A stretch of 15,107 bases of DNA from positions 1 through 15,107 of the forward strand of contig DMCY01000107.1 in NCBI GenBank assembly GCA_003451675.1, in the 5' to 3' direction. This stretch comes from Candidatus Atribacteria bacterium. Lineage in GTDB: Bacteria; Atribacterota; JS1; SB-45; 34-128. A program made the translations under genes and the position numbers. Position 1 is the stretch's first letter. Each line of letters begins with the position of its first letter. This document shows, in pieces, positions 7,658 to 13,934 of this stretch. The notes beneath the pieces were generated by a model that was not told the DNA's origin, made no database searches, and was given only the letters and a program-made list of their open reading frames with translations.

Positions 7658-8716
7658 TTGTTTAACCTTAACAATAAAGTAGGAGAGTTTATCGATATAA
7701 AAGTAATTGGTATCGGCGGCGGAGGTGGGAATGCTGTTAATCGAATGATTGATGCGAAATTACAGGGGGTTAATTATATTTCCGCTAATACTGATGCTCA
7801 AGTGTTAGCCTTTTCTAACGCAGAACAAAAAATTCAAATCGGTAGTAGGATAACTAAGGGCTTAGGTAGTGGATCGAATCCTGAAATTGGCCGTAAAGCG
7901 GCGGAAGAAGACAAAGACAGGATTGCTAAAGCTTTAAAAGGATCAGATATGGTATTTATCACCGCTGGAATGGGAGGAGGAACAGGAACCGGTGGTGCTC
8001 CTATCGTTGCTCGGATATCTAAAGACTTAGGTGCCTTAACAGTTGGAGTAGTAACCAAGCCTTTTTCTTTTGAGGGTCATAAAAGGATGAGGCAGGCTGA
8101 GGAAGGAATAAAATTATTAAAAGAATGTGTAGATACTTTAATTGTAATACCTAACGATAGATTGCTTCAGATTGTTGAGGAAAATACTTCTATGTTGGAT
8201 GCTTTCAAAATTGCAGATGAGGTTCTACTGCATGGTATTCAGGGAATTACCGAAATTGTAGTCGAGCCAGGTTTAATAAACGTAGATTTTGCTGATGTAA
8301 AAATGATTATAGAAAATGCCGGTACAGCTATAATGGGATTGGGAAGAGCCAGCGGTGAAAATAGGGCCATAGAGGCAGCTCAAAGAGCCATAAACAGTCC
8401 AATTTTAGAGACAAAAATTGACGGAGCTAAAGGGTTGTTGTTTAATATCAGTGGGAGTTCAAGTTTAACTTTGCATGAAGTTAATAAAGCTGCTGAAATA
8501 ATTTCTAAGGCAGCTAATCCGGAAGCAAATATTATTTTTGGAGCGGTAATCAATAAAGGGTTAAATGATGAAGTAAAGGTAACAGTGATAGCTACAGGAT
8601 TTGAAACCTTAGAGAAGATAAAAGAAGAACCCAAGCTTGAGGAGATTGATTTCGATAAAGATGAGATAAGTTATAATGATTTAGATATACCTACTTTTCT
8701 AAGGGAGAAAAAGTAA
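7658..8716 (+). CDS. ftsZ: Cell division GTPase FtsZ
   Basis: FtsZ is the tubulin homologue that assembles into the Z-ring. The GTPase domain shows [22 protein letters not shown], and the tubulin signature [12 protein letters not shown]. The T7 loop [11 protein letters not shown] supplies the catalytic Asp residues to the neighbouring subunit. The C-terminal FtsA-binding peptide [10 protein letters not shown] is intact. I start at TTG 7658 (352 residues: [18 protein letters not shown]), because of the GAGGAGG site, which would make this a strongly translated gene with a TTG start. The linker between the globular domain and the terminal peptide is only about 20 acidic residues, shorter than in most FtsZ proteins. 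No terminator hairpin is evident after the stop. Confidence 0.97.
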   Translation: MFNLNNKVGEFIDIKVIGIGGGGGNAVNRMIDAKLQGVNYISANTDAQVLAFSNAEQKIQIGSRITKGLGSGSNPEIGRKAAEEDKDRIAKALKGSDMVFITAGMGGGTGTGGAPIVARISKDLGALTVGVVTKPFSFEGHKRMRQAEEGIKLLKECVDTLIVIPNDRLLQIVEENTSMLDAFKIADEVLLHGIQGITEIVVEPGLINVDFADVKMIIENAGTAIMGLGRASGENRAIEAAQRAINSPILETKIDGAKGLLFNISGSSSLTLHEVNKAAEIISKAANPEANIIFGAVINKGLNDEVKVTVIATGFETLEKIKEEPKLEEIDFDKDEISYNDLDIPTFLREKK

Positions 8717-8753
8717 AAAGATAGCGCATAGCAATTTAGTCGTTAGTATAAAA

Positions 8754-8788
8754 TATAAGTTGCAAGATACAAAATGCAAGGTGCGCGT
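8754..8788. repeat. Heptad array, TGCAAGA family
   Basis: The units are tataagt, tgcaaga, tacaaaa, tgcaagg and tgcgcgt. An opposite-orientation pair (attgcat, cttgcat) is found at 9726-9739. Confidence 0.65.
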
Positions 8789-8832
8789 TTATTTAGTTAT
8801 CCGGCTAACCATCTTCACGAGATATTGTATGC

Positions 8833-8860
8833 TTTCTTATTCTGACTTCTGAATTCTGCC
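8833..8860. repeat. Heptad array, TTCTGAC family
   Basis: The units tttctta, ttctgac, ttctgaa and ttctgcc are, in style, the reverse complement of the array family at 35-76 and 5161-5195. Confidence 0.65.
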
Positions 8861-8936
8861 CTTTTTTTATTTACCAGATACGAATTTAACCAGCCAGCTA
8901 ACTAAGCATAAGAAATTCTTTTTTTTTAGAAATATT

Positions 8937-8958
8937 ACTAATTCTATACTAATTCTAT
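8937..8958. repeat. 11-bp perfect tandem repeat upstream of nrdR promoter
   Basis: actaattctat occurs twice in tandem, ending just before the TTGACA -35 element. Eleven bases is one helical turn, so a DNA-binding role is possible but unproven. Confidence 0.5.
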
Positions 8959-8959
8959 A

Positions 8960-8988
8960 TTGACATTTCCTATATATGGTGTAATACT
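8960..8988 (+). promoter_or_regulatory. Sigma-70 promoter of nrdR
   Basis: A perfect TTGACA (8960-8965) is followed after 17 bases by AATACT (8983-8988), with an upstream TGT matching an extended -10. Transcription would start near 8995, about 25 bases before the nrdR ATG. Confidence 0.6.
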
Positions 8989-9000
8989 ATAAATATAGTT
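8967..9000. promoter_or_regulatory. Candidate NrdR boxes overlapping the nrdR promoter
   Basis: NrdR binds pairs of 16-bp boxes close to ACACTATATATAGTGT. The stretch 8967-8982 has the core CTATATATGG followed by TGT. The stretch 8986-8999 reads ACTATAAATATAGT, a dyad with 6-bp arms and two central mismatches. Both overlap the promoter, as expected for autorepression. The centres are only 18 bp apart, against about three helical turns in well-studied pairs, so the second may not be a true box. Confidence 0.5.
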
Positions 9001-9019
9001 CTACATTTAGGGGTATAAT

Positions 9020-9469
9020 ATGAAATGTCCTTATTGTGGTTATTACGATACTGGGGTAATTGAATCCAGGCACATAGAAAATGAATTAGTAATTAGAAGA
9101 AGAAGAATTTGTAAAAAATGCAATAAAAGATTCACTACTTACGAAAGAATTGATTTAATTCCTCTGATGGTAATAAAAAAAGATGGTCGGAGAGAACCTT
9201 TTTCTCGGGAAAAGATTACCAATGGCATTATTAAAGCCTGTGAAAAAAGACCAATTAGTATAGAGACTATAAATAATTTAGTAAACAACATAGAAGAGAC
9301 CATAAAAAGTGAAGGAGTGAATGAAATTAAGAGTAATCTAATTGGAGAATTGGTTATTTCCAGATTACGAGATTTAGATGAAGTAGCTTACGTAAGATTT
9401 GCCTCAGTATACAGGCAATTTAAAGATCTAAGTAGCTTTGTAAAAGAAATAAGGAAGATTAGTAAATAG
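9020..9469 (+). CDS. nrdR: Transcriptional repressor NrdR of ribonucleotide reductase genes
   Basis: NrdR represses ribonucleotide reductase operons when dATP/ATP binding to its ATP-cone changes its oligomeric state. The 149 residues match the family length. An N-terminal zinc ribbon has CPYC at residues 3-6 and CKKC further on (ICKKCNKRFTTYERID), with the basic DNA-binding strand RRRRICKKC. The ATP-cone follows, with VIKKDGRREPFSREKITNGIIKAC, and ends with VAYVRFASVYRQFKDL. ATG 9020 has AGGGG at 9008-9012 with a 7-base spacing. Its place directly before a class III reductase, and the box-like dyads in its own promoter, point to control of this locus. Confidence 0.96.
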   Translation: MKCPYCGYYDTGVIESRHIENELVIRRRRICKKCNKRFTTYERIDLIPLMVIKKDGRREPFSREKITNGIIKACEKRPISIETINNLVNNIEETIKSEGVNEIKSNLIGELVISRLRDLDEVAYVRFASVYRQFKDLSSFVKEIRKISK

Positions 9470-9520
9470 AATAGATTATTTAATTGTATAGGAATTCCCT
9501 TTTCCCGTAGAAGCCTAATT

Positions 9521-9548
9521 CGTATCTCGTGAAACGTATCTCGTAAAG
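9521..9548. repeat. Heptad array, CGTATCT family
   Basis: The units cgtatct, cgtgaaa, cgtatct and cgtaaag run without a gap and are followed 2 bases later by the octad array at 9551. Confidence 0.7.
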
Positions 9549-9550
9549 AT

Positions 9551-9720
9551 GGTTAGCCAGTTAACCAGTTTACCGGTTACCCGGTTGAAGAATTAATATC
9601 AGGCTGGTTAACTGTATCAACTAACTTTTCGTCTGACAACTGAGAACTTGTATTTGAAATTAACGACTAGAATTAACTGGCCAATTGGTAAACCGGGTAA
9701 CTGAGTAACCAAGTAACTGA
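9551..9720. repeat. Inverted pair of octad arrays
   Basis: The left arm 9551-9582 reads ggttagcc, agttaacc, agtttacc, ggttaccc. The right arm 9673-9720 reads ttaactgg, ccaattgg, taaaccgg, gtaactga, gtaaccaa, gtaactga. The arms are close to reverse complements, so the 170-base unit could fold as a large imperfect hairpin around an unrelated centre of about 90 bases. Confidence 0.7.
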
Positions 9721-9725
9721 ATAAA

Positions 9726-9746
9726 ATTGCATCTTGCATTTATACT
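9726..9746. repeat. Short heptad array
   Basis: The units attgcat, cttgcat and ttatact are in the reverse orientation of the TGCAAGA family at 8761-8781. Confidence 0.5.
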
Positions 9747-9758
9747 AACAATCAATAT

Positions 9759-9772
9759 ACAAGCGGGCCTGT
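9759..9772. repeat. Small palindrome related to 12426-12444
   Basis: ACAAGC and GCCTGT form a 6-bp stem with one mismatch around GG. The arms match those of the palindrome at 12426-12444, which suggests degenerate copies of one element. Confidence 0.4.
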
Positions 9773-9850
9773 CCTCGTGAAAGTGAGTAACGCTTCTTGT
9801 ATTCTGTGCACGATATATCGCGTTTCCACACCTGAATTCTGATTTTCTTA

Positions 9851-9878
9851 ACGCGATGTTCGATATGCAATACGATAA
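9851..9878. repeat. Heptad array, ACGATAT family
   Basis: The units are acgcgat, gttcgat, atgcaat and acgataa. The array is oriented opposite to the one at 9521-9548 on the far side of the spacer. Confidence 0.55.
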
Positions 9879-9923
9879 ACTAACGACTAATTTAATAATT
9901 ATATTTTATAATGAGGTTTCAAA

Positions 9924-12350
9924 ATGATACAGACCATCAAAAAGAGAGAAGGCCAATTAGTAGAATTTGATAAAAAGAAGATAACCGAAGCTATTTTTGC
10001 TGCTATGTTAGTAGCAGGAGAAAAAAATAAAACTATATCAGAAAAAGTAACCGATCAGGTAATTATAAAATTAGAAAAAAGATTCAAGGATAGAGTTCCG
10101 CAAGTAGAAGAAGTTCAGGATGTAGTAGAAGAGGTCTTAATTAGAGAGGGCATGGTAAAGGTTGCTAAGGCCTATATTTTATATCGGGATAAAAGGAGTA
10201 GAATTAGAGAGAGCTTAAAAGTTAGAAAAAAGGTAGAAAACCATGAAAGCACAACTGATCTTTCTCTGTTGGTTTCCACTCCAATCTCTGAGAACATTTT
10301 TCCCTGGGACAGAAAAAAAATTGTTCAAGCTTTAGTTAAAGAAGCGGAGCTGTCTTTAAATGTTTCTACAAAGATAGCTAAGGCAGTAGAAAAAAAGTTA
10401 TTTGATTTAGGCTTGAGCGAGATTTCCACTTCTTTGATCAGAGAATTGGTTGACAATGAGCTGTTTGCCAGAGGATATGAACATAAGTGGAGAAAGCAAA
10501 AGATTATCGGAATGCCTACCTTTGATTTAAAACAATTATTTTTGTCTAAGAGTAAAGAAAATAGCAATATTGGGAATAATAATCCGGAAGCTATAAATTT
10601 GACTATTGCCGAAAATACTATCAAACAATATATGCTGCAGGAAGTTTTTTCTAAAGAAGTATCTAATGCCCATTTGAAAGGCTGGATTCATATTCATGAT
10701 TTAGGCTACCCGAGAATTTATTGTTCCGGTCATTCTCTCGAATTTTTAAAAAAATATGGTCTTGAATTAGAAAATTTAGATACCTCTTCCGCCCCGGCCA
10801 GGCATACCAGAACCTTAACCGGACATCTAAATACTTTTTTGGCTTCTATGCAGGCCTATTATGCAGGTGCTTTAGGCATTGGTTATTTAAATATTATGTA
10901 TGCCCCCTTTTTGGTAAATTCATCCTTTAAAGAAATAAAGCAAGAAGCGCAATATTTAATATTTAGCGGTTCGCAAAACGCCTTTTCAAGAGGAGGGCAA
11001 AGTCTTTTCCTGGATTTCAATGTTCACCTTGGTATCCCACACTACCTTAGAAATATACCGGCAATTGGACCGGGAGGGAAATATACCGGAAAAAATTACG
11101 GAGAATACGAGAAAGAATCACAATTATTTTTAAAGGCTTTGATGGAGGTTTGGAGAGAAGGAGATTGCCACGGAAAAGTTTTTGCTTTCCCTAAAATGGA
11201 TCTGCACATTGATAGCAAATGTTTCGAGGACCCTGAACAAAAAGAATTATTAAAATATGCCTGTGAAATAGCTTCCGAGAACGGTTCACCTTATTTTATT
11301 TTTGATAGGGATGATATAAGCTTGGCTGCCTGCTGTCGATTAAAAACAGAGATAACTGATCAGGAAATGATACTGCATCCGGAAAAGTTAAGATTTGCCG
11401 GAATACAGAATGTTACTATCAATCTGCCTCAATGCGCCTATAAAGCCTTCCCCAATAATAAGATTTTCGGATCCTTCCTTGATACTAAAAATGCAGATAG
11501 CATAGAATTATTTTTAGAGAAAATTGATCAGGCTTTATGTTTGGCGGTTCAAGCTCATTTACAGAAGAAAAATTTTTTGAAAATGATGATGAAAAAACCA
11601 AGCGGACCTTTGTGGCAGATTGGTAAAACAGCTAAGGATGGCAACCCTTATGTAGATTTAGACGAAGGCACATATCTAATAGGATTAATCGGTTTAAACG
11701 AGGCAGTCCAGCATATTACCGGTAAACAACTGCATGAAAGCGAGGACGTTTTTAAATTAGGATTAAAAATTGTATCTTTTATGAGTTTAAAATGTAGAGA
11801 GTATAGTGAGAAGTTTAATTTAAAATTATCCTTAGAGGAATCTCCCGCTGAAAGCGCAGCGGGCAGGTTAGCTAAAATCGATTTACAGGAATTTCCAGAT
11901 AGCAAAAAAGTTATAAAGAGAAATTCCAATGTAGACGAAAGTTATTATACCAATAGTATCCATTTTGCTGCTTCAGCACCAGTAGATTTGATTACTCGAA
12001 TTATTAAGCAGAGTAAGTTCCATCCTTTAATAAAGAGTGGGGCGATAATTCATGCCTTTGTAGGGGAAAGTCGACCTTCACCAGAGAGTATCTATAATTT
12101 AGTTAAAAAAGTTTGGGAACATACTCAGTGTTCTCAACTTACTATTTCGCCTGAGTTTACCATATGCAATACCTGCAGTGAAGTTAGCAGAGGATTGCAG
12201 GAGAATTGTATTGGTTGTGGAAGTGAAGATGTATATGGAGTAACCAGGATAGTGGGATATTATAGCAAAATAACCAACTGGAATAAAAATAAGATCGGTG
12301 AACTAAAAGACCGACATTCTGGAAATTATAAATTAGTTGTTAGTGAATAG
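9924..12350 (+). CDS. nrdD: Anaerobic (class III) ribonucleoside-triphosphate reductase NrdD
   Basis: NrdD reduces ribonucleoside triphosphates to deoxy forms using an oxygen-sensitive glycyl radical. The 808 residues begin with an ATP-cone (IKKREGQLVEFDKKKITEAI, about 3-95). A second ATP-cone-like helical segment follows (FPWDRKKIVQALVKEAELS to LIRELVDNELFARG, about 121-185). The barrel shows HLKGWIHIHDLGYPRIYCSGH, the ISLAACCRLK loop with C470/C471 as the likely thiyl-radical site, and FAGIQNVTINLPQCA. The C-terminal zinc site is C748/C751 and C762/C765. The glycyl radical loop RIVGYYS places the radical Gly at 778, 30 residues from the end. ATG 9924 has GAGG 7 bases upstream. The gene is longer than typical because of the duplicated N-terminal region. 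A small redoxin and nrdG follow. Confidence 0.95.
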   Translation: MIQTIKKREGQLVEFDKKKITEAIFAAMLVAGEKNKTISEKVTDQVIIKLEKRFKDRVPQVEEVQDVVEEVLIREGMVKVAKAYILYRDKRSRIRESLKVRKKVENHESTTDLSLLVSTPISENIFPWDRKKIVQALVKEAELSLNVSTKIAKAVEKKLFDLGLSEISTSLIRELVDNELFARGYEHKWRKQKIIGMPTFDLKQLFLSKSKENSNIGNNNPEAINLTIAENTIKQYMLQEVFSKEVSNAHLKGWIHIHDLGYPRIYCSGHSLEFLKKYGLELENLDTSSAPARHTRTLTGHLNTFLASMQAYYAGALGIGYLNIMYAPFLVNSSFKEIKQEAQYLIFSGSQNAFSRGGQSLFLDFNVHLGIPHYLRNIPAIGPGGKYTGKNYGEYEKESQLFLKALMEVWREGDCHGKVFAFPKMDLHIDSKCFEDPEQKELLKYACEIASENGSPYFIFDRDDISLAACCRLKTEITDQEMILHPEKLRFAGIQNVTINLPQCAYKAFPNNKIFGSFLDTKNADSIELFLEKIDQALCLAVQAHLQKKNFLKMMMKKPSGPLWQIGKTAKDGNPYVDLDEGTYLIGLIGLNEAVQHITGKQLHESEDVFKLGLKIVSFMSLKCREYSEKFNLKLSLEESPAESAAGRLAKIDLQEFPDSKKVIKRNSNVDESYYTNSIHFAASAPVDLITRIIKQSKFHPLIKSGAIIHAFVGESRPSPESIYNLVKKVWEHTQCSQLTISPEFTICNTCSEVSRGLQENCIGCGSEDVYGVTRIVGYYSKITNWNKNKIGELKDRHSGNYKLVVSE

Positions 12351-12355
12351 TAATT

Positions 12356-12376
12356 CGTATCGAGTATCGCGTTAAG
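12356..12376. repeat. Heptad array after the nrdD stop
   Basis: The units cgtatcg, agtatcg and cgttaag begin 6 bases after the nrdD stop. 12357-12381 matches 5136-5160, just after murB, at 23 of 25 positions. Confidence 0.6.
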
Positions 12377-12425
12377 AAAATCAAAATTTAGGAGTAGATA
12401 CAGCGATATATCGTGCCTAAAGTAG

Positions 12426-12444
12426 GACAAGCGTCTCGCCTGTC
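12426..12444. repeat. Palindromic repeat, GACAAGCG/CGCCTGTC
   Basis: An 8-bp stem with one mismatch (G-U pairing if the minus strand is transcribed) encloses TCT. It lies in AT-rich DNA and resembles REP-type GTAGGACAGGCG elements in other bacteria. A shorter relative lies at 9759-9772. Confidence 0.5.
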
Positions 12445-12528
12445 TATTAATTCTGACCTATCTTTGTTAAACTAAAAAGTTAAAGCTAAAAGCGAAAAAA
12501 CATAATTCAAAACTTAAAACCTATAAAA

Positions 12529-12576
12529 TCTTCAGGTCTTCCGGTCTACTAGTCGCTTTAGTTAACCAGTTTACCA
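12529..12576. repeat. Octad array of two families
   Basis: tcttcagg, tcttccgg, tctactag, tcgcttta, gttaacca and gtttacca run in unbroken 8-base phase. A TCTTC-type family passes into the GTTAACC family. Confidence 0.6.
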
Positions 12577-12639
12577 GCAAATTGTGTAATGCGTAACATG
12601 TGATAAGTGAACTGTTTTTAAAAATTCATAAACATTATC

Positions 12640-12693
12640 TTACTACTCATTACTGTATTTTATGCGAGATACGATTCACGAGATACGAGATAG
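12640..12693. repeat. Two heptad arrays before the redoxin gene
   Basis: ttactac, tcattac, tgtattt occupy 12640-12660. gagatac, gattcac, gagatac, gagatag occupy 12666-12693. The second belongs to the same family as 13746-13773 and, inverted, 9521-9548. Confidence 0.7.
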
Positions 12694-12748
12694 GTCCCTA
12701 CAGGAAAAGGAAATTCCTATATAATAAATTAGAAGAGAGTAAATTACT

Positions 12749-13003
12749 ATGAAAATAAAAATATTCTGGCAAAAAAATTGTCCTCATTGTCCGGAAGCTA
12801 AAAATACAGGAAAACAATTGGAAAAAGAGGCGGAGGTTCAATATTTTGATGTAGATACAGTTGATGGTCTGGCGGAAGCAAGTTATTATGATATTGCATC
12901 CACTCCTTCTATAGTAGTCTTAGATAATAATGATAATGAGATCAAAATATGGAGAGGGAAGACCCCTCGCTTAGAGGAGATTAGAAAGGAAGCAGCAATT
13001 TGA
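12749..13003 (+). CDS. Small thioredoxin/glutaredoxin-like protein with CPHC site
   Basis: This 84-residue protein has the single-domain thioredoxin fold pattern. A first strand, MKIKIFWQKN, is followed by the redox motif CPHC at residues 11-14. A helix rich in Lys and Glu comes next, then VQYFDVDTVDG, the cis-proline region ASTPSIVVLD near residue 53, and a last helix. Between nrdD and nrdG, its likely job is to reduce the NrdD active-site disulfide, as thioredoxin or NrdH-like proteins do for formate-independent class III enzymes; this is inference from context. The stop overlaps the TTG start of nrdG, so the two are translationally coupled. The ribosome site is weak (GAGAG, 9 bases before ATG). 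The CPHC sequence is also known from DsbA-type oxidases, but no signal peptide is present. Confidence 0.82.
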   Translation: MKIKIFWQKNCPHCPEAKNTGKQLEKEAEVQYFDVDTVDGLAEASYYDIASTPSIVVLDNNDNEIKIWRGKTPRLEEIRKEAAI

Positions 13004-13710
13004 ATATTACCATAAAGCAAATGATTGAAACCTCTCTGATTGATTGGGAGGGAAAAATTGTTTCTACTTTGTATCTTCCCTCGTGTAATTTTAGGTGCCC
13101 CTTCTGTTATAACTGTGATTTAATATTACATTCGGATAATTTTAAAAACATTTCTCAAAAAGAAATAGACAGTTATCTCTTAGAGAGAAAAGATTTTATC
13201 GATGGTATATGTATGAGCGGAGGAGAGCCCACTCTATACCCCGATTTACCTGCATATTTTAAAGAAATAAAGGATAAAGGTTTTTTGATAAAACTGGATA
13301 CTAATGGTACTAATCCAAAATTATTAAAAAATCTCCTAGATTTTGGCTTAGTAGATTATATTGCTATGGATATTAAATCATCATTAGATTTTGATAATTA
13401 TTCTAAAGCAGCGGGCATCAAAGATAAAATAGTTTTAGAGAAGGTAAAAGACAGTATCGAATTAATAATAAACTCAAAAATTGATTATGAATTCCGCACT
13501 ACTGTCGTACCCTTATTGCATTCCGAGGAGACCATTATGAAAATTGCCAGGTATATTACGGGGGCAAAAAAATATGTCTTACAGAATTTTTCTCCTTTAG
13601 AGAAGACCCTCGATCCTTCTTTTCAAAAGATAAAGCCTTATTCTGACGAGAAGATTCAGGAATTATCGGAAAAAGCCAAAAAGTATGTTCCCAATTGTTG
13701 TTGGAGATGA
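13000..13710 (+). CDS. nrdG: Anaerobic ribonucleotide reductase activating protein NrdG (radical SAM)
   Basis: NrdG uses S-adenosylmethionine and a 4Fe-4S cluster to create the glycyl radical on NrdD. The N-terminus IETSLIDWEGKIVSTLYLPSC is typical. The cluster motif CNFRCPFC gives Cys 29, 33 and 36. The SAM-binding GGEP lies at 74-77, and LDTNGTNP and DYIAMDIKS follow as in the family. The start is TTG 13000, overlapping the TGA of the redoxin gene (tTGA) with AAGGAAG a few bases upstream; ATG 13021 would cut seven residues. The protein is 236 residues, in the NrdG/pyruvate-formate-lyase activase range. The position beside nrdD makes NrdG the best call, though short glycyl-radical activases of other enzymes look alike. 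Confidence 0.92.
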   Translation: MNITIKQMIETSLIDWEGKIVSTLYLPSCNFRCPFCYNCDLILHSDNFKNISQKEIDSYLLERKDFIDGICMSGGEPTLYPDLPAYFKEIKDKGFLIKLDTNGTNPKLLKNLLDFGLVDYIAMDIKSSLDFDNYSKAAGIKDKIVLEKVKDSIELIINSKIDYEFRTTVVPLLHSEETIMKIARYITGAKKYVLQNFSPLEKTLDPSFQKIKPYSDEKIQELSEKAKKYVPNCCWR

Positions 13711-13745
13711 GGATAACGATTGACCAGGTAACTAATCCTAAACTA

Positions 13746-13773
13746 GATACGATTAACGAGATACGAGATACGT
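13746..13773. repeat. Heptad array, GATACGA family
   Basis: The units are gatacga, ttaacga, gatacga and gatacgt, in exact 7-base phase, the same family as 12666-12693. Confidence 0.7.
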
Positions 13774-13863
13774 ATTTAGTCGTTTGTGAAAAAAAGTACA
13801 ATTATTTTAAAGAAAAAGAAGGATTTTTTTAAATTGATGTCGTATATATGTAAAAGTGTTTTA

Positions 13864-13893
13864 TTGTTATCTAAATATGTTATATTATATAAA
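13864..13893 (+). promoter_or_regulatory. Possible promoter of the riboswitch operon
   Basis: TTGTTA (13864-13869) and TATAAA (13888-13893) are 18 bases apart, which would start the transcript near 13900, about 35 bases before the riboswitch. The region is very AT-rich, so this is only the best of several matches. Confidence 0.4.
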
Positions 13894-13934
13894 ACTATTT
13901 TGAATCAAAATTAGTACAATTAAATAGATCTTTA

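Larger units (their letters stand above)
8717..9019. other. Spacer between ftsZ and nrdR
   Basis: No gene is seen in these 303 bases. Heptad arrays lie at 8754-8788 and 8833-8860, a short octad pair at 8886-8901, and an 11-base direct repeat at 8937-8958. The nrdR promoter and its candidate operators are at 8960-9000. No intrinsic terminator with a convincing stem follows ftsZ; the T-run at 8861-8867 is preceded only by the degenerate heptads. Confidence 0.75.
9470..9923. other. Repeat-rich spacer between nrdR and nrdD
   Basis: No gene is seen in these 454 bases. They contain heptads at 9521-9548, 9726-9746 and 9851-9878, octads at 9551-9582 and, in reverse-complement orientation, at 9673-9720, and a small palindrome at 9759-9772. 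No NrdR box or clear promoter was recognised in front of nrdD. The GAGG ribosome site of nrdD is at 9913-9916. Confidence 0.75.
12351..12748. other. Repeat-rich spacer between nrdD and the small redoxin gene
   Basis: No gene, terminator or strong promoter is seen in these 398 bases. Heptads lie at 12356-12376, 12640-12660 and 12666-12693, octads at 12529-12576, and a palindrome at 12426-12444. A TATAAT-like sequence at 12720-12725 lacks a -35 element. Confidence 0.7.
13711..13934. other. Spacer between nrdG and the glycine riboswitch
   Basis: No gene is seen. A heptad array lies at 13746-13773. A 13-base perfect palindrome TTTTGA-A-TCAAAA lies at 13898-13910, near the expected transcription start of the riboswitch; it could be an operator but may be chance in AT-rich DNA. 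A candidate promoter is listed separately. Confidence 0.6.

Noticed and set aside
8833..8868. Rho-independent terminator after ftsZ at the T-run 8861-8867
   Set aside because: The preceding TTCTGAC heptads do not form a stable perfect stem.
9014..9019. TATAAT directly before the nrdR ATG as a -10 box
   Set aside because: There is no -35 at the right distance and the transcript would begin inside the gene. The TTGACA promoter upstream is better.
9907..9912. TATAAT before nrdD as a promoter
   Set aside because: It touches the GAGG ribosome site, has no -35, and would give no usable leader.
13556..13801. Minus-strand open frame across the end of nrdG
   Set aside because: It overlaps the nrdG coding end and a heptad repeat, with no recognisable domain.
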